A DNA stretch of 64,000 bases, taken from Streptomyces sp. DH12. Lineage in GTDB: Bacteria; Actinomycetota; Actinomycetes; Streptomycetales; Streptomycetaceae. How positions within the stretch are numbered: the stretch's first letter is position 1; each line of letters opens with the position of its first letter. Where the stretch lies: NCBI RefSeq assembly GCF_020873895.1, contig NZ_JAHWGT010000004.1, forward strand, positions 124,001-188,000, given 5' to 3'. The notes beneath the pieces were generated by a model, which saw nothing but the letters and a program-made list of their open reading frames with translations, ran no database searches and was not told the DNA's origin. A program made the translations under genes and the position numbers. This document shows positions 27,234-35,421 of the stretch, piece by piece.

Positions 27234-27929
27234 ATGTCCCCCAGGTTCCTGTTCGTCGGCGACTCGATGACCATCGGCAGCGCGGGCGAGCACACCTGGC
27301 GCTACCGCATGTGGCAGCACCTGGAGGCCGTGCTCGGCCCCGGCCGGTACGGCATCGTCGGCCCCCGCACCACCCTCTACGACCACGAGGCCGGCGCGCC
27401 GGTCTCCACCGCCTACGCGGACCCCGCCTTCCCCGGGCCGGCCCGCGCGCACCTGGCGGGGTGGGGCGAGGGCTGGCTGCACATGGCGCCGGTCGTCGGT
27501 GACGCGGTGGCGGAGAGCGGCGCGGACGTGCTGCTGGTCTCGCTCGGCCTGATCGACCTGGGCTTCTACACGAACAGCGACCAGACGGTGGAGAACGTCC
27601 GGGCGTTCCTCGCGGCGGCGCGCGCCGCGAACCCGCGCGTGCGGGCGGTGCTGCTGCCGGTCATCCCGAACGTCCGCGCCGAGGAGGAGCCGCCGTTCGC
27701 GGCGGAGTGCGCCCGCTTCAACGAGCTGCTGGCGAAGACGGTCGCCGACCTGGACGACGGCGCGTCCCCCCTGCTCCTCGCGTCGCCACCCGCCGGCTAC
27801 GACCTGCGCACCGACACCCACGACGGCACCCACCCGGGCCCCTCGGGCGAGCACAAGCTGGCCGCGGCCTTCGCGACCGCCCTCCACCAGGGCTGGGACC
27901 TGGGCGCCCCGTACCGCCCGGCCCGGTGA
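27234..27929 (+). CDS. SGNH/GDSL-family hydrolase
   Basis: A 231-residue hydrolase without signal peptide. The nucleophile is Ser11 in FVGDSM; the closing Asp-His pair is in DGTHPGPSGEH. The oxyanion Gly and Asn blocks are less typical (LLVSLGLIDLGFYTNSD). The substrate is unknown, probably an ester. ATG 27234 is preferred, CATGAT lying seven bases upstream; ATGs at 27222 and 27225 are alternatives. Confidence 0.78.
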   Translation: MSPRFLFVGDSMTIGSAGEHTWRYRMWQHLEAVLGPGRYGIVGPRTTLYDHEAGAPVSTAYADPAFPGPARAHLAGWGEGWLHMAPVVGDAVAESGADVLLVSLGLIDLGFYTNSDQTVENVRAFLAAARAANPRVRAVLLPVIPNVRAEEEPPFAAECARFNELLAKTVADLDDGASPLLLASPPAGYDLRTDTHDGTHPGPSGEHKLAAAFATALHQGWDLGAPYRPAR

Positions 27930-28336
27930 CGGGCACAGCGCCGTAGGCGGTCATCCAAGCCGCAGGCATCTTGCGGGAACCGGCCGCTACATGGCCATCG
28001 CGAGGAGGGTCGGTCAGCCATCCGGAAACGCAGCCAATAGAAGACGTGAGAGTGAAGCGCACCGGCGGTACTCGGGGCTCACGTCGTCGCAAGCATCCTG
28101 CTCGCTCACCTGAATCCTGAGCCGCCGTCTCTTCCTCAAGTTGGCCCAGGCCGCAGCACCTCAACTGCGTTACCTCAACTGAACCTCAAGAATTCGATGG
28201 TTCTGTTGCCCGCGCTTCACTCGTGTGCGATCGTCGGGCCACGCAGAGTGAACGACCATCTTCAGTGCGCCGCACCTGATGACCACAGACCAGCGGCGCG
28301 ATTCCTTTGCGAACCGAAAACAGGGGAACAAGAACT
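27930..28336. other. 407-bp lower-GC intergenic region
   Basis: Base composition drops to near 55-60% GC by eye. ACCTCAACTG occurs twice (near 28157 and 28172) followed by ACCTCAAG, a possible binding-site array upstream of the exported protein. No ORF with good codon use was seen. It marks the left edge of the compositionally different segment. Confidence 0.4.
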
Positions 28337-30652
28337 TTGATACGAAGACTCATGCCACGCAAAGCCCTTCTTGGGGCTTGCGCCGCAGCCCTTACCATTG
28401 GCCTGCTTCCACAACTGTCATCGAGTCAGGCTGCCGCCAAATCAGCGTCTGTAGCGGATACACCGGCCGAGACAGCAGCCACCAGCACTCAGTGCCACTC
28501 CAAAGTATCCACATATGTATGGGAAAACCGCGTCGCGGGTACAGGCAGTCGCACACTTCGAAAGTACATGGACTGGAACCCCTCGAGCGGTGGCGCGAAC
28601 GGCACCCTGATACCCACAGAGGACAACGCCACCGTCCCACTGCACAGCAGGCTATTTTCCGGGAACAAGGGCACGATATACGAGATAGGCTTGAATGGAT
28701 CCCTGAAGGCCTATAGAGACATGACAGGCAGTGGCGGCAGCCTGTTGACGCCGAGGTACTACTTCACGAACCCCGATCAGTCGTGGCCCAGCTTCGACAA
28801 AATATGGGCTGACACGAATGGGAACATTCTGGCGACTGACGACACAGGCAATCTGCATCTGTATCAGGTTGTTTACCCATCGTCGGGAACCACGGGCTCC
28901 ACCACGCGTAAGGCTCGGCTTGACGCGGCAGATCCCGCACTGACCGAGCTCCGCCAGTCCTCCAAGATATGGACAGCAGGGGACAAGGTGTACGGCCTCC
29001 TCGGCAGCCAAGTTCGCGTGTGGGACTACTCGTTCAGCGGTGAGAAGGTCTCGCTCGGGACGAGTGGCAGGACTATCGCGACCGGGCTCTCGGACGTGCG
29101 AACGGCCTGGAGTCCCGGACCTGGAACCGTCTACACCCTGTCCGGGCCGAGTGGCTTGGCCCCACGTCTGCCAGGTGGTGTAGTGCGGGGTTACACGGGC
29201 GCACCCTCCGAGTTGCGCTCATCTCGGGATGAGGTCGCGGTGGGGATCTTCGGTGACGTCCTCGTCAATGCCGTGCCGTGTATCACGGAGGCCTCTGAGG
29301 ACGCCAAGCCCTTCATCAGCGATGCAGCCCCGGATATGACTGGTGTGCCGGAGGTTCCCGCGACACTTCCCACCGACCCCACCCCACCCGGCCCCGCCAA
29401 GGTTTCCGGCAAGTTCGTGCTGGGAGACGGAAGCCCCGCAGCCGGACTTCCCGTAACGGTGGAGGCAACCGACGCACGCGGGCCGGGAGGCGAAGCAGTC
29501 GACTTGCCCGACCTGGGGTCGACACGTACAGCCCAGGACGGCACCTGGTCATTGACCCTTCCGGATGTACTCCCAACGGACATACAGAAGGCAGCCGATG
29601 ACAACGGAGGCGCCCTGAACGTCACCGCCCGAACGGATGGTGTCACGACCTCAGGGGTCCCCATGATCGGAACCGTGAGCCTGGTGGCCGCGCCTGACGC
29701 ACCTGTCAGCGGGCAGCCCACTGCCTTCGCGGCCTCATCGGCTGCGGACGCCCCGACGACGACTCCGCTTCTCCCTCTCCTCAATGACGAAAACCCGGAT
29801 AACTCCGGCCAAGCGCCCACTGCCGAGCAGTCAGCGCAGACCTACGCGGCGAAGCACGAGAGTGCGCCGCTCGCCTCGAACGAAGGAACACCCAAATGGC
29901 AGAGCGACAGAGCGCCGGCACCCTCCAACTTTGATCCATATGTGATCAACGGCGCAGACATTCGCTCCCAAAAGGTGACTCCCTATGAAAACGGATCGGG
30001 GTGTCAGACATTTTCCTTCAGAGAGAAGAGTGTGGTCGCGTACACCGCCGTCGGCGAGGGTCACGCATACTGGGACGCACGATCGTCAGTAGAGTACTCA
30101 AACAAACTCTCCAGCCAGTTCGACTCCGCCATCAGCTTCGGTTCCAAGTGGACGGTCAGCGGAAAGGTTTCACGGGGATCCTCGGCTGGTATCTCCACTC
30201 ACTACGCTTATCGCGGGCCCTACTTCTCGAAGCAGTGGACCGTGCCCATCGAATGGCACAAGGAACGCTGGGAAACCTACTGCGGCGCAATTCCCACTCT
30301 ACGCGGTAAGTACTGGCGAATTGTGGCAGGTGGATACAAGGTTCCCCCGGGCGGCGCTACGGCGAAGTTCGGCAAGGATGTCATGAACAAGGACGGAATG
30401 AACAACTACCTCGGGTCGCGCCCTGAGTACCGGGCTGTCGTTCCGCGTGACACATACTTCGCCCTGACCCGCGGCCGCAGCTCCAAGATCGAAAGAGCTG
30501 CCACCGCCTATGGCATCACCTTTTCTGCGCAGACGACCTATGATCGCGATCACGCGCAGCGGATATACGCAGGCAGGGGGAGAAGTGCGCACGCCATCTG
30601 GGGACGCAGTGGTCCGCTTCACGGGAATCCGGGCATGTTCCACTCTTACTAG
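28337..30652 (+). CDS. large exported protein of unknown function
   Basis: A 771-residue protein read from TTG 28337, which has AGGGGAA about nine bases upstream; an ATG at 28352 is an alternative. Residues 1-36 form a Sec signal peptide (basic IRRLMPRK, then ACAAALTIGLLP, ending QAAA). Residues about 85-320 show propeller-like repeats of the tachylectin sort (GTIYEIGLNGSLKAYRDM; ILATDDTGNLHLYQVV). Then come a Pro linker, a carboxypeptidase-regulatory-like beta domain (VSGKFVLGDGSPAAGLPVTV), a disordered stretch and an unrecognised C-terminal domain of about 220 residues with paired cysteines. Codon use is much less GC-biased than in its neighbours, suggesting transfer. Confidence 0.7.
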   Translation: MIRRLMPRKALLGACAAALTIGLLPQLSSSQAAAKSASVADTPAETAATSTQCHSKVSTYVWENRVAGTGSRTLRKYMDWNPSSGGANGTLIPTEDNATVPLHSRLFSGNKGTIYEIGLNGSLKAYRDMTGSGGSLLTPRYYFTNPDQSWPSFDKIWADTNGNILATDDTGNLHLYQVVYPSSGTTGSTTRKARLDAADPALTELRQSSKIWTAGDKVYGLLGSQVRVWDYSFSGEKVSLGTSGRTIATGLSDVRTAWSPGPGTVYTLSGPSGLAPRLPGGVVRGYTGAPSELRSSRDEVAVGIFGDVLVNAVPCITEASEDAKPFISDAAPDMTGVPEVPATLPTDPTPPGPAKVSGKFVLGDGSPAAGLPVTVEATDARGPGGEAVDLPDLGSTRTAQDGTWSLTLPDVLPTDIQKAADDNGGALNVTARTDGVTTSGVPMIGTVSLVAAPDAPVSGQPTAFAASSAADAPTTTPLLPLLNDENPDNSGQAPTAEQSAQTYAAKHESAPLASNEGTPKWQSDRAPAPSNFDPYVINGADIRSQKVTPYENGSGCQTFSFREKSVVAYTAVGEGHAYWDARSSVEYSNKLSSQFDSAISFGSKWTVSGKVSRGSSAGISTHYAYRGPYFSKQWTVPIEWHKERWETYCGAIPTLRGKYWRIVAGGYKVPPGGATAKFGKDVMNKDGMNNYLGSRPEYRAVVPRDTYFALTRGRSSKIERAATAYGITFSAQTTYDRDHAQRIYAGRGRSAHAIWGRSGPLHGNPGMFHSY

Positions 30653-31190
30653 GGTGGCCGGTATAGCCGCCTTGACGCTTCTGATCGGCTGCAGTACGCC
30701 CCAACAAACACAGGCCCGCGAGGCAGGCACTGCCCTGTACACAGAGACGACCATGTCCAACGGCACCGCTGGCACAGAGAAGGCGCGAGTCGGGCAGGAA
30801 TGGTGGTTCGCACTCCCCGTCCCACACAACACCTCCGGCCAAGCCATCAAAATAACGCGTGCCGAAGTCATGTCGGTGCCGCAGGGTCTTGAAGTCACCG
30901 GTTACGGGGCATTCAAGATCAACGACACCGGAGGCGTCTACTTCCTTTCCAACGCCGCGGATTCCGCTTCTCCTAGATTCCAGGAACTGCGGAACTACAT
31001 CGACCAGCCCGTCGAGGTACAGCCCAACCAGGCAAGCAAGATCTATTATCTTGCTCGCCTCCGCGTTACCGACCGGGTGCATGGGAACGTTCGGGACTGC
31101 CGATACGAGTACGAGCAGGGATCACGCCGATATACACAGACACTGAGCTGTGAGGCAGAGATCCGCACCCAAGCGTCACAGCGCCGATGA
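30609..31190 (+). CDS. putative lipoprotein, unknown function
   Basis: A 193-residue lipoprotein. The signal peptide ends in a clear lipobox, LIGC, after a basic start and ALTL core. The mature part (ARVGQEWWFALPVPHNTSGQAIKITRAEVMSVP) is predicted beta-rich with a late cysteine pair. GTG 30609 has GGGGA four to five bases upstream; GTG 30585 is possible. Either start lies inside the 3' end of the preceding exported-protein gene, in another frame, so the two are probably co-expressed. It shares that gene's lower GC. Confidence 0.7.
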   Translation: MVRFTGIRACSTLTRVAGIAALTLLIGCSTPQQTQAREAGTALYTETTMSNGTAGTEKARVGQEWWFALPVPHNTSGQAIKITRAEVMSVPQGLEVTGYGAFKINDTGGVYFLSNAADSASPRFQELRNYIDQPVEVQPNQASKIYYLARLRVTDRVHGNVRDCRYEYEQGSRRYTQTLSCEAEIRTQASQRR

Positions 31191-31192
31191 CA

Positions 31193-31226
31193 GTGGGGTG
31201 CCGCGCCTGCCGGTGCGGCGCCCCAC
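31193..31226. terminator. terminator after the exported-protein pair
   Basis: A 12-bp stem, GTGGGGTGCCGC with GCGGCGCCCCAC (one G-T pair), begins three bases after the lipoprotein stop. The rest of the gap to 31434 shows no gene. Confidence 0.65.
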
Positions 31227-31434
31227 CTCGTGCCGGCGTACGGCTGAACGCGAGGTTCAGTGAATGCCGCCGAGGCTGTGCTGGGTCATCCACGGTCGGC
31301 GCACGCGTCGGACCGGCACTGACCGGTCGGTGCGGCCCCCGCGGGCACTCACGGTTTGGTCAGTCGCGTCACGGCGGCCGAAACCACGTCCACGCCCCTG
31401 CTCACGCCAGCCGACCCGCCCGCCGGGCCGGGAC

Positions 31435-32058
31435 CTACGCCGACGCGTCCGCCGCGCCGGCCGCCGGTGCCGGTGCCGGTGCCGGTGCCGTGCGGCGGGC
31501 GTGCCACTCCGCGCGGGTCACGGCGTACTCGACCTCGCCCTCCTCGGCGCCCTCGATCGGGTCCGGCCACTTCTCGAAGTGCGTGGTCACATACCTCAGC
31601 CCGGTCTTCTCCATCACGCGCCGCGAGCCGCGGTTGACCGCCATCGTGTACGCCACGACCCGTTCGACGCCCAGCTCGGCGAAGCCCTTGTCGACCAGCG
31701 CCCGCGCGCCCTCCGTGGCGAGGCCGCGCCCCCACGCCGCCCGGCGCAGCCGGTAGCCGAGTTCGACCTCGGCCGCGCTGTCCCGCTCCAGCGGCCGGAA
31801 CTCGAACCACCCGAGCCACTCCCCCGTCACGGCGTCCTCGGCCGCCCAGTAGTCGAACACCCCCGTGCACGGGTGGCGGCGCAGCATTCCCGGCAGGTGC
31901 TCGTCCCGCGCGACCTCCAGGGGAGTCGGCCGCCCCCCGGTCAGGTACCGCATCACCTCCGGGTCTCCGTCCAGCCCGACCAGCAGTTCCTCCTCGCCGG
32001 GCGAGAAGGGGCGGAGGACCAGGCGGTCGGTCGTCAGGAAGGCTTCCGTGGATCCCAT
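31435..32058 (-). CDS. GNAT-family N-acetyltransferase
   Basis: A 207-residue RimJ/RimL-type acetyltransferase. It opens LTTDRLVLRPFSPGEEE and has the acetyl-CoA loop RRAAWGRGLATEGARAL and the late motif NRGSRRVMEKTGLRYV. The tail is an Ala/Pro repeat. The substrate (amino-acid N-terminus or a small amine) is unknown. ATG at 32058; GACAAT six bases upstream suggests a leaderless mRNA. Confidence 0.88.
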   Translation of the reverse strand: MGSTEAFLTTDRLVLRPFSPGEEELLVGLDGDPEVMRYLTGGRPTPLEVARDEHLPGMLRRHPCTGVFDYWAAEDAVTGEWLGWFEFRPLERDSAAEVELGYRLRRAAWGRGLATEGARALVDKGFAELGVERVVAYTMAVNRGSRRVMEKTGLRYVTTHFEKWPDPIEGAEEGEVEYAVTRAEWHARRTAPAPAPAPAAGAADASA

Positions 32059-32141
32059 GGGCGGATTGTCGCCCCGGGACGGCCGCCTGCCCATCGAATA
32101 TCCGTTGAGGCGACGGATCCCGGCCGTCTACCGTCACGGTC

Positions 32142-33074
32142 ATGCTGCCCGCCGTGGAGACCGACGAGGAGTGGGACGCCGTCGTCCCCGACGAGGCCGT
32201 GATGCGGCCGGGCGCCGAGGACCTGTGCGCCCGCCTCGGCTTGGCCGGGGCCTCCCTGACACGCTTCCCGGAGGGCTCGCAGCCGGTGTACGCGGTCGGT
32301 GACGAGCTGGTCCTCAAGCTCTTCCCCGGCGCCGCCGCGAGCGACGGGATCGCCGAGGGCCGGGTGCTGGCGTACCTCCAGGGGCGGCTGCCGGTGCCGA
32401 CCCCGCGGGTCGAGGCGGCCGGCGCGTACGAGAACGGCTGGCGGTACGTCCTGATGTCGCGGCTGCGCGGCGAGAACCTGGCGCACGCCTGGGGCCGCGC
32501 CCCGCACGCCGCCCGGGTGCGGCTCGCCGCCCGGGTCGGGGAGGCGCTGGCCGCGCTGCACGCCCTGGACCCGGCCCCGCTGGCGGACGTGCTCGGGCCC
32601 GGCGACTGGGGCGCCTTCACCGACCGGCAGCGCGCGCGGGCCGTCGCCCGGCAGCGCGCGCGGGGCCTGCCGGAGCCGTGGCTGGAGCGGATTCCCGGCT
32701 TCCTCGCGTCCGTCCCGCTGCCCGGCGCCCCGCACCGCCCGGCGCTGCTGCACACCGAGGTCATGCGGCAGCACCTGCTCACCGATCCCGACGGGTGGCG
32801 GCTGACCGGCCTGTTCGACTTCGAGCCGGCGATGATCGGCGACCCGGTGTACGACTTCGTCGGCGTGGGCGTCTTCGTCACCGGCGGCGACCCGGTCCTG
32901 ATGACCCGGCTGCTCGCGGCGTACGGCCGCCCCGTCGACCCGCGGGCGGTGCTCGCGTACACGTTGCTGCACGTGTACAGCGACCTCCCCTGGTACCTGC
33001 GCGAGGTGGGCACGCGCGGGGCGCGGACCTTCGACGACCTCGCGGAGGCGTGGTTCGGCACGGCGGCGGCCTGA
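32142..33074 (+). CDS. APH-like phosphotransferase with atypical catalytic motif
   Basis: A 310-residue protein of the aminoglycoside phosphotransferase fold: VLKLFPG carries the ATP lysine, and GENLAHAW and AARVGEALAALHALDP match the core helices. The catalytic loop, normally HxDxxxxN, reads HTEVMRQH, and the metal motif reads DFEPAMIGDPVYD. Thus Glu and His replace the base Asp and the Asn. A small-molecule kinase of a divergent subgroup or an altered enzyme are both possible. TACCGT seven bases before the ATG suggests a leaderless transcript. Confidence 0.72.
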   Translation: MLPAVETDEEWDAVVPDEAVMRPGAEDLCARLGLAGASLTRFPEGSQPVYAVGDELVLKLFPGAAASDGIAEGRVLAYLQGRLPVPTPRVEAAGAYENGWRYVLMSRLRGENLAHAWGRAPHAARVRLAARVGEALAALHALDPAPLADVLGPGDWGAFTDRQRARAVARQRARGLPEPWLERIPGFLASVPLPGAPHRPALLHTEVMRQHLLTDPDGWRLTGLFDFEPAMIGDPVYDFVGVGVFVTGGDPVLMTRLLAAYGRPVDPRAVLAYTLLHVYSDLPWYLREVGTRGARTFDDLAEAWFGTAAA

Positions 33075-33204
33075 CCACCCGGCGAGCCGGCGCCCCGAGC
33101 CCCGCGCCGCACGCCCCGCACCCCGCACCGCGCGCTCCGCGCCGAGGGGCGGGCGGCCTCCCGTCCGGGCCGCGCGGCCGCCCGCCCCCTCTCACCGCCC
33201 CCGC

Positions 33205-34464
33205 TCACCTGCCCTGCGGCTCCGGCGCCACCGCGTAGTCGCCGATGTCGGTCGTGTCCGGCTCGATCCGCGCCAGCGCCTTCGCGATCGGCCCGTCGAG
33301 CCGCGCCGCCTTCTCCGCGTCGCGCCCGGCGCGGCGGGCCGCGAACTCCGGCATGACCTCCCCGGCGAACGTCCGCAGCGACTCGCACACGTGCTCGTGA
33401 CGGGTCCGGCCCAGCTGCGCCGCGAAGATCACCTGGTCGACGCCGGCGGCCTCGTACCGGCGTACCAGGTCGGTCAGTTGCCCCGGCGTGCCGATGCCCT
33501 GCCGCAGGGAGGCGATCTGCGCGAGCCGCGCCTCGTCCTCCGGGGTGCGGGGCTCGCCGAGCGCCGCGACCGGGTCGCGGGTCAGCCCGTGCTCGGCCCG
33601 CATCTCCTCGAACTGCTGCCACAGGTCGCTGGTGCCGGGCCGGTGCCGGCCGAGCCCGTAGTAGTACTTCAGACCGAACGACCAGAAGTGCGCGCCGTCC
33701 AGGCCCCGGTCGAGGGCCGTCTCCTCGTCGGGGTGGCAGAGGAAGGGCAGGACGACGGCGAAGTTCGGGTTGACGGCCCGCCCGGCGGGGACGCAGTCGT
33801 CGGAGGCGATGACCCGGTAGTACAGGTCCACCCACTCCTTGGCCTCCTCCGGCGTGACGAAGGAGAGCGAGAGCGCGCCGAGGCCCGCCCGCGCGGCGGA
33901 CTCGATGGTCTGCCGGGCCATGCACGCCACCCACAGCGGGGGGTGGGGGCGCTGCTTGGGCTTGGGCAGGACGTTGCGCGGCGGTACGTCGATCCAGCGG
34001 CCCTCGTGCCCGGTGAACGGCTCGTCGGCGAGCATCCGCGTGACGACGCCGAGCGCCTCCTGCCACTGCTCCCGCTTGGTCTCCCGGGAGACGCCGAACC
34101 CGTCGAGCTCCATCTGCGAACTGCCCTGCCCGGTACCGAAGTCGACGCGTCCGCGCGAGATCAGATCCAGCGTGGCGACGCGCTCGGCGACGCGCACGGG
34201 GTGGTTCACGCCGGGGGCGAGGGTGACGATGCCGTGGGCGAGCCGGATCCGCTCGGTACGGGCGGCGGCCGCGGCGAGGAACACCTCGGGGGCGGAGGAG
34301 TGGGAGTACTCCTCCAGGAAGTGGTGCTCCGTCTCCCACACGTAGTCGTAGCCGAGCCGGTCGGCCAGTTCTATCTGGTCGAGGGCCTCGTGCAGGAGGC
34401 GTTCCTCGCTGCCGGACTCCCACGGACGGGGTAACTGGTGCTGGTACAGCAGTCCGAATCTCAT
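33205..34464 (-). CDS. luciferase-like (LLM class) flavin-dependent oxidoreductase
   Basis: A 419-residue TIM-barrel flavin oxidoreductase. Seen are MRFGLLYQHQLPRPW, the YDYVWETEHHFLEEYS histidine block, GIVTLAPGVNHPVRVAE and GRVDFGTGQGSS, all typical of bacterial luciferase alpha relatives. It probably uses FMNH2 or F420; the substrate is unknown. GAGGAG lies upstream of the ATG at 34464. Confidence 0.88.
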   Translation of the reverse strand: MRFGLLYQHQLPRPWESGSEERLLHEALDQIELADRLGYDYVWETEHHFLEEYSHSSAPEVFLAAAAARTERIRLAHGIVTLAPGVNHPVRVAERVATLDLISRGRVDFGTGQGSSQMELDGFGVSRETKREQWQEALGVVTRMLADEPFTGHEGRWIDVPPRNVLPKPKQRPHPPLWVACMARQTIESAARAGLGALSLSFVTPEEAKEWVDLYYRVIASDDCVPAGRAVNPNFAVVLPFLCHPDEETALDRGLDGAHFWSFGLKYYYGLGRHRPGTSDLWQQFEEMRAEHGLTRDPVAALGEPRTPEDEARLAQIASLRQGIGTPGQLTDLVRRYEAAGVDQVIFAAQLGRTRHEHVCESLRTFAGEVMPEFAARRAGRDAEKAARLDGPIAKALARIEPDTTDIGDYAVAPEPQGR

Positions 34465-34675
34465 GGCGGTGTGCTCCTCGGTAAGGCGGACGGGCGCGGC
34501 ATCGACCCGACGATCTCGGGCTGCCCCTACGCGGTACGTGGCATACCCAAGCAGTGCGGTTTTGGCCGGTACTCCCCTCCTCACCGACCACTACCGCACC
34601 ACCCGCCCCACTGGTCGGCGCCTGTCCGACACACCGAACACCCGCCGGCCGGGCGGGGCGCGACGGCCGCGGGTC

Positions 34676-34950
34676 TCAGCGGTAGTCGGCGAAGAACGTG
34701 CGCAGGTCGGCCAGCAGCAGGTCCGGGGCCTCCATCGCCGCGAAGTGGCCGCCCCGGTCGAACTCCGACCAGTGCACGACGTTGTCGACCTCCTCCTCGT
34801 CCCGGCGCAGCGCGATGTCCTGGACCCCGAACATCGCCACGCCGAGCGGCACGGAAAGCGGCTCGGGCTCGCCCCACTCCCGCCCGTCCTCGTAGTACAG
34901 GGCGGCGGACGAGCCGGCGGTGCCGGTCAGCCAGTACAGCGACCCACCCG
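34676..34950 (-). pseudogene. epoxide hydrolase, 3' remnant
   Basis: About 90 codons resemble the C-terminal end of alpha/beta-fold epoxide hydrolases: SLYWLTGTAGSSAALYYE, then VPLGVAMFGVQDIALR and FDRGGHFAAMEAPDLL, which holds the catalytic histidine. Upstream of this the frame continues only as non-homologous Arg/Ser-rich sequence, so the N-terminal three quarters with the Asp nucleophile are gone. It is a truncated gene rather than a small enzyme. Confidence 0.7.
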
Positions 34951-35421
34951 GCCGAACCCGCGCCGGTGTGTGCCGACTTGTGATCGCCGGGCCGCCCCAG
35001 CCGTCGGCGCTCCGTTCGACAAGCAGGCGCCGACGGGAACTGTTGGCCGATCGGTTCACGCAAGGACCCGCCGCCCCAGCGCTGCGCGAGGCTCGGCTGC
35101 GGGCCGGAATTCGCACCCCCTCGGCCAGGCCGCCGGAACGGCGTCACGCGGTGCGACCGCGTCCACCCACCGGGCGACCCGACGGGCCCGCGTGCCGGGC
35201 CCCCGCCCCGGCACGCGGGCCCGTCCTGGCATCGACTCCGGCCGTGCGCATCCCCGACCGGCACCGCACGGGCCCTCGGGGCGGATCGTTCCCTCTGCGC
35301 GATCCGGCCAGCGCGCGGCCTGGCCGGATGGCACTCGAACGCCCATCCCGTAATTGACGGTCCATCAGATGGGCCGGAAGCCTGGCGACGGAGACATCGG
35401 CACCCAAGGAGCGAGGCAAGC
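34951..35421. other. 471-bp gap with an orphan terminator
   Basis: No supported gene lies here. A perfect 19-bp stem-loop at 35181-35225 is present, although no intact gene ends next to it. TTGACG near 35356 may be a -35 element for the following gene. The arrangement suggests that sequence was lost between the hydrolase remnant and 35422. Confidence 0.45.
35181..35225. terminator. orphan strong hairpin
   Basis: 35181-35199 pairs perfectly with 35207-35225 (19 bp, 7-base loop). It is as strong as the serC terminator but has no nearby gene end on either strand. Confidence 0.6.

Noticed and set aside
30585-30652. Frameshift joining the large exported protein and the lipoprotein
   Set aside because: The second frame has its own lipoprotein signal with LIGC and a start with a ribosome site, so two genes are more likely.
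28307-31226. Prophage or integrative element
   Set aside because: Composition is foreign, but no integrase, transposase, terminal repeat or tRNA target was found.
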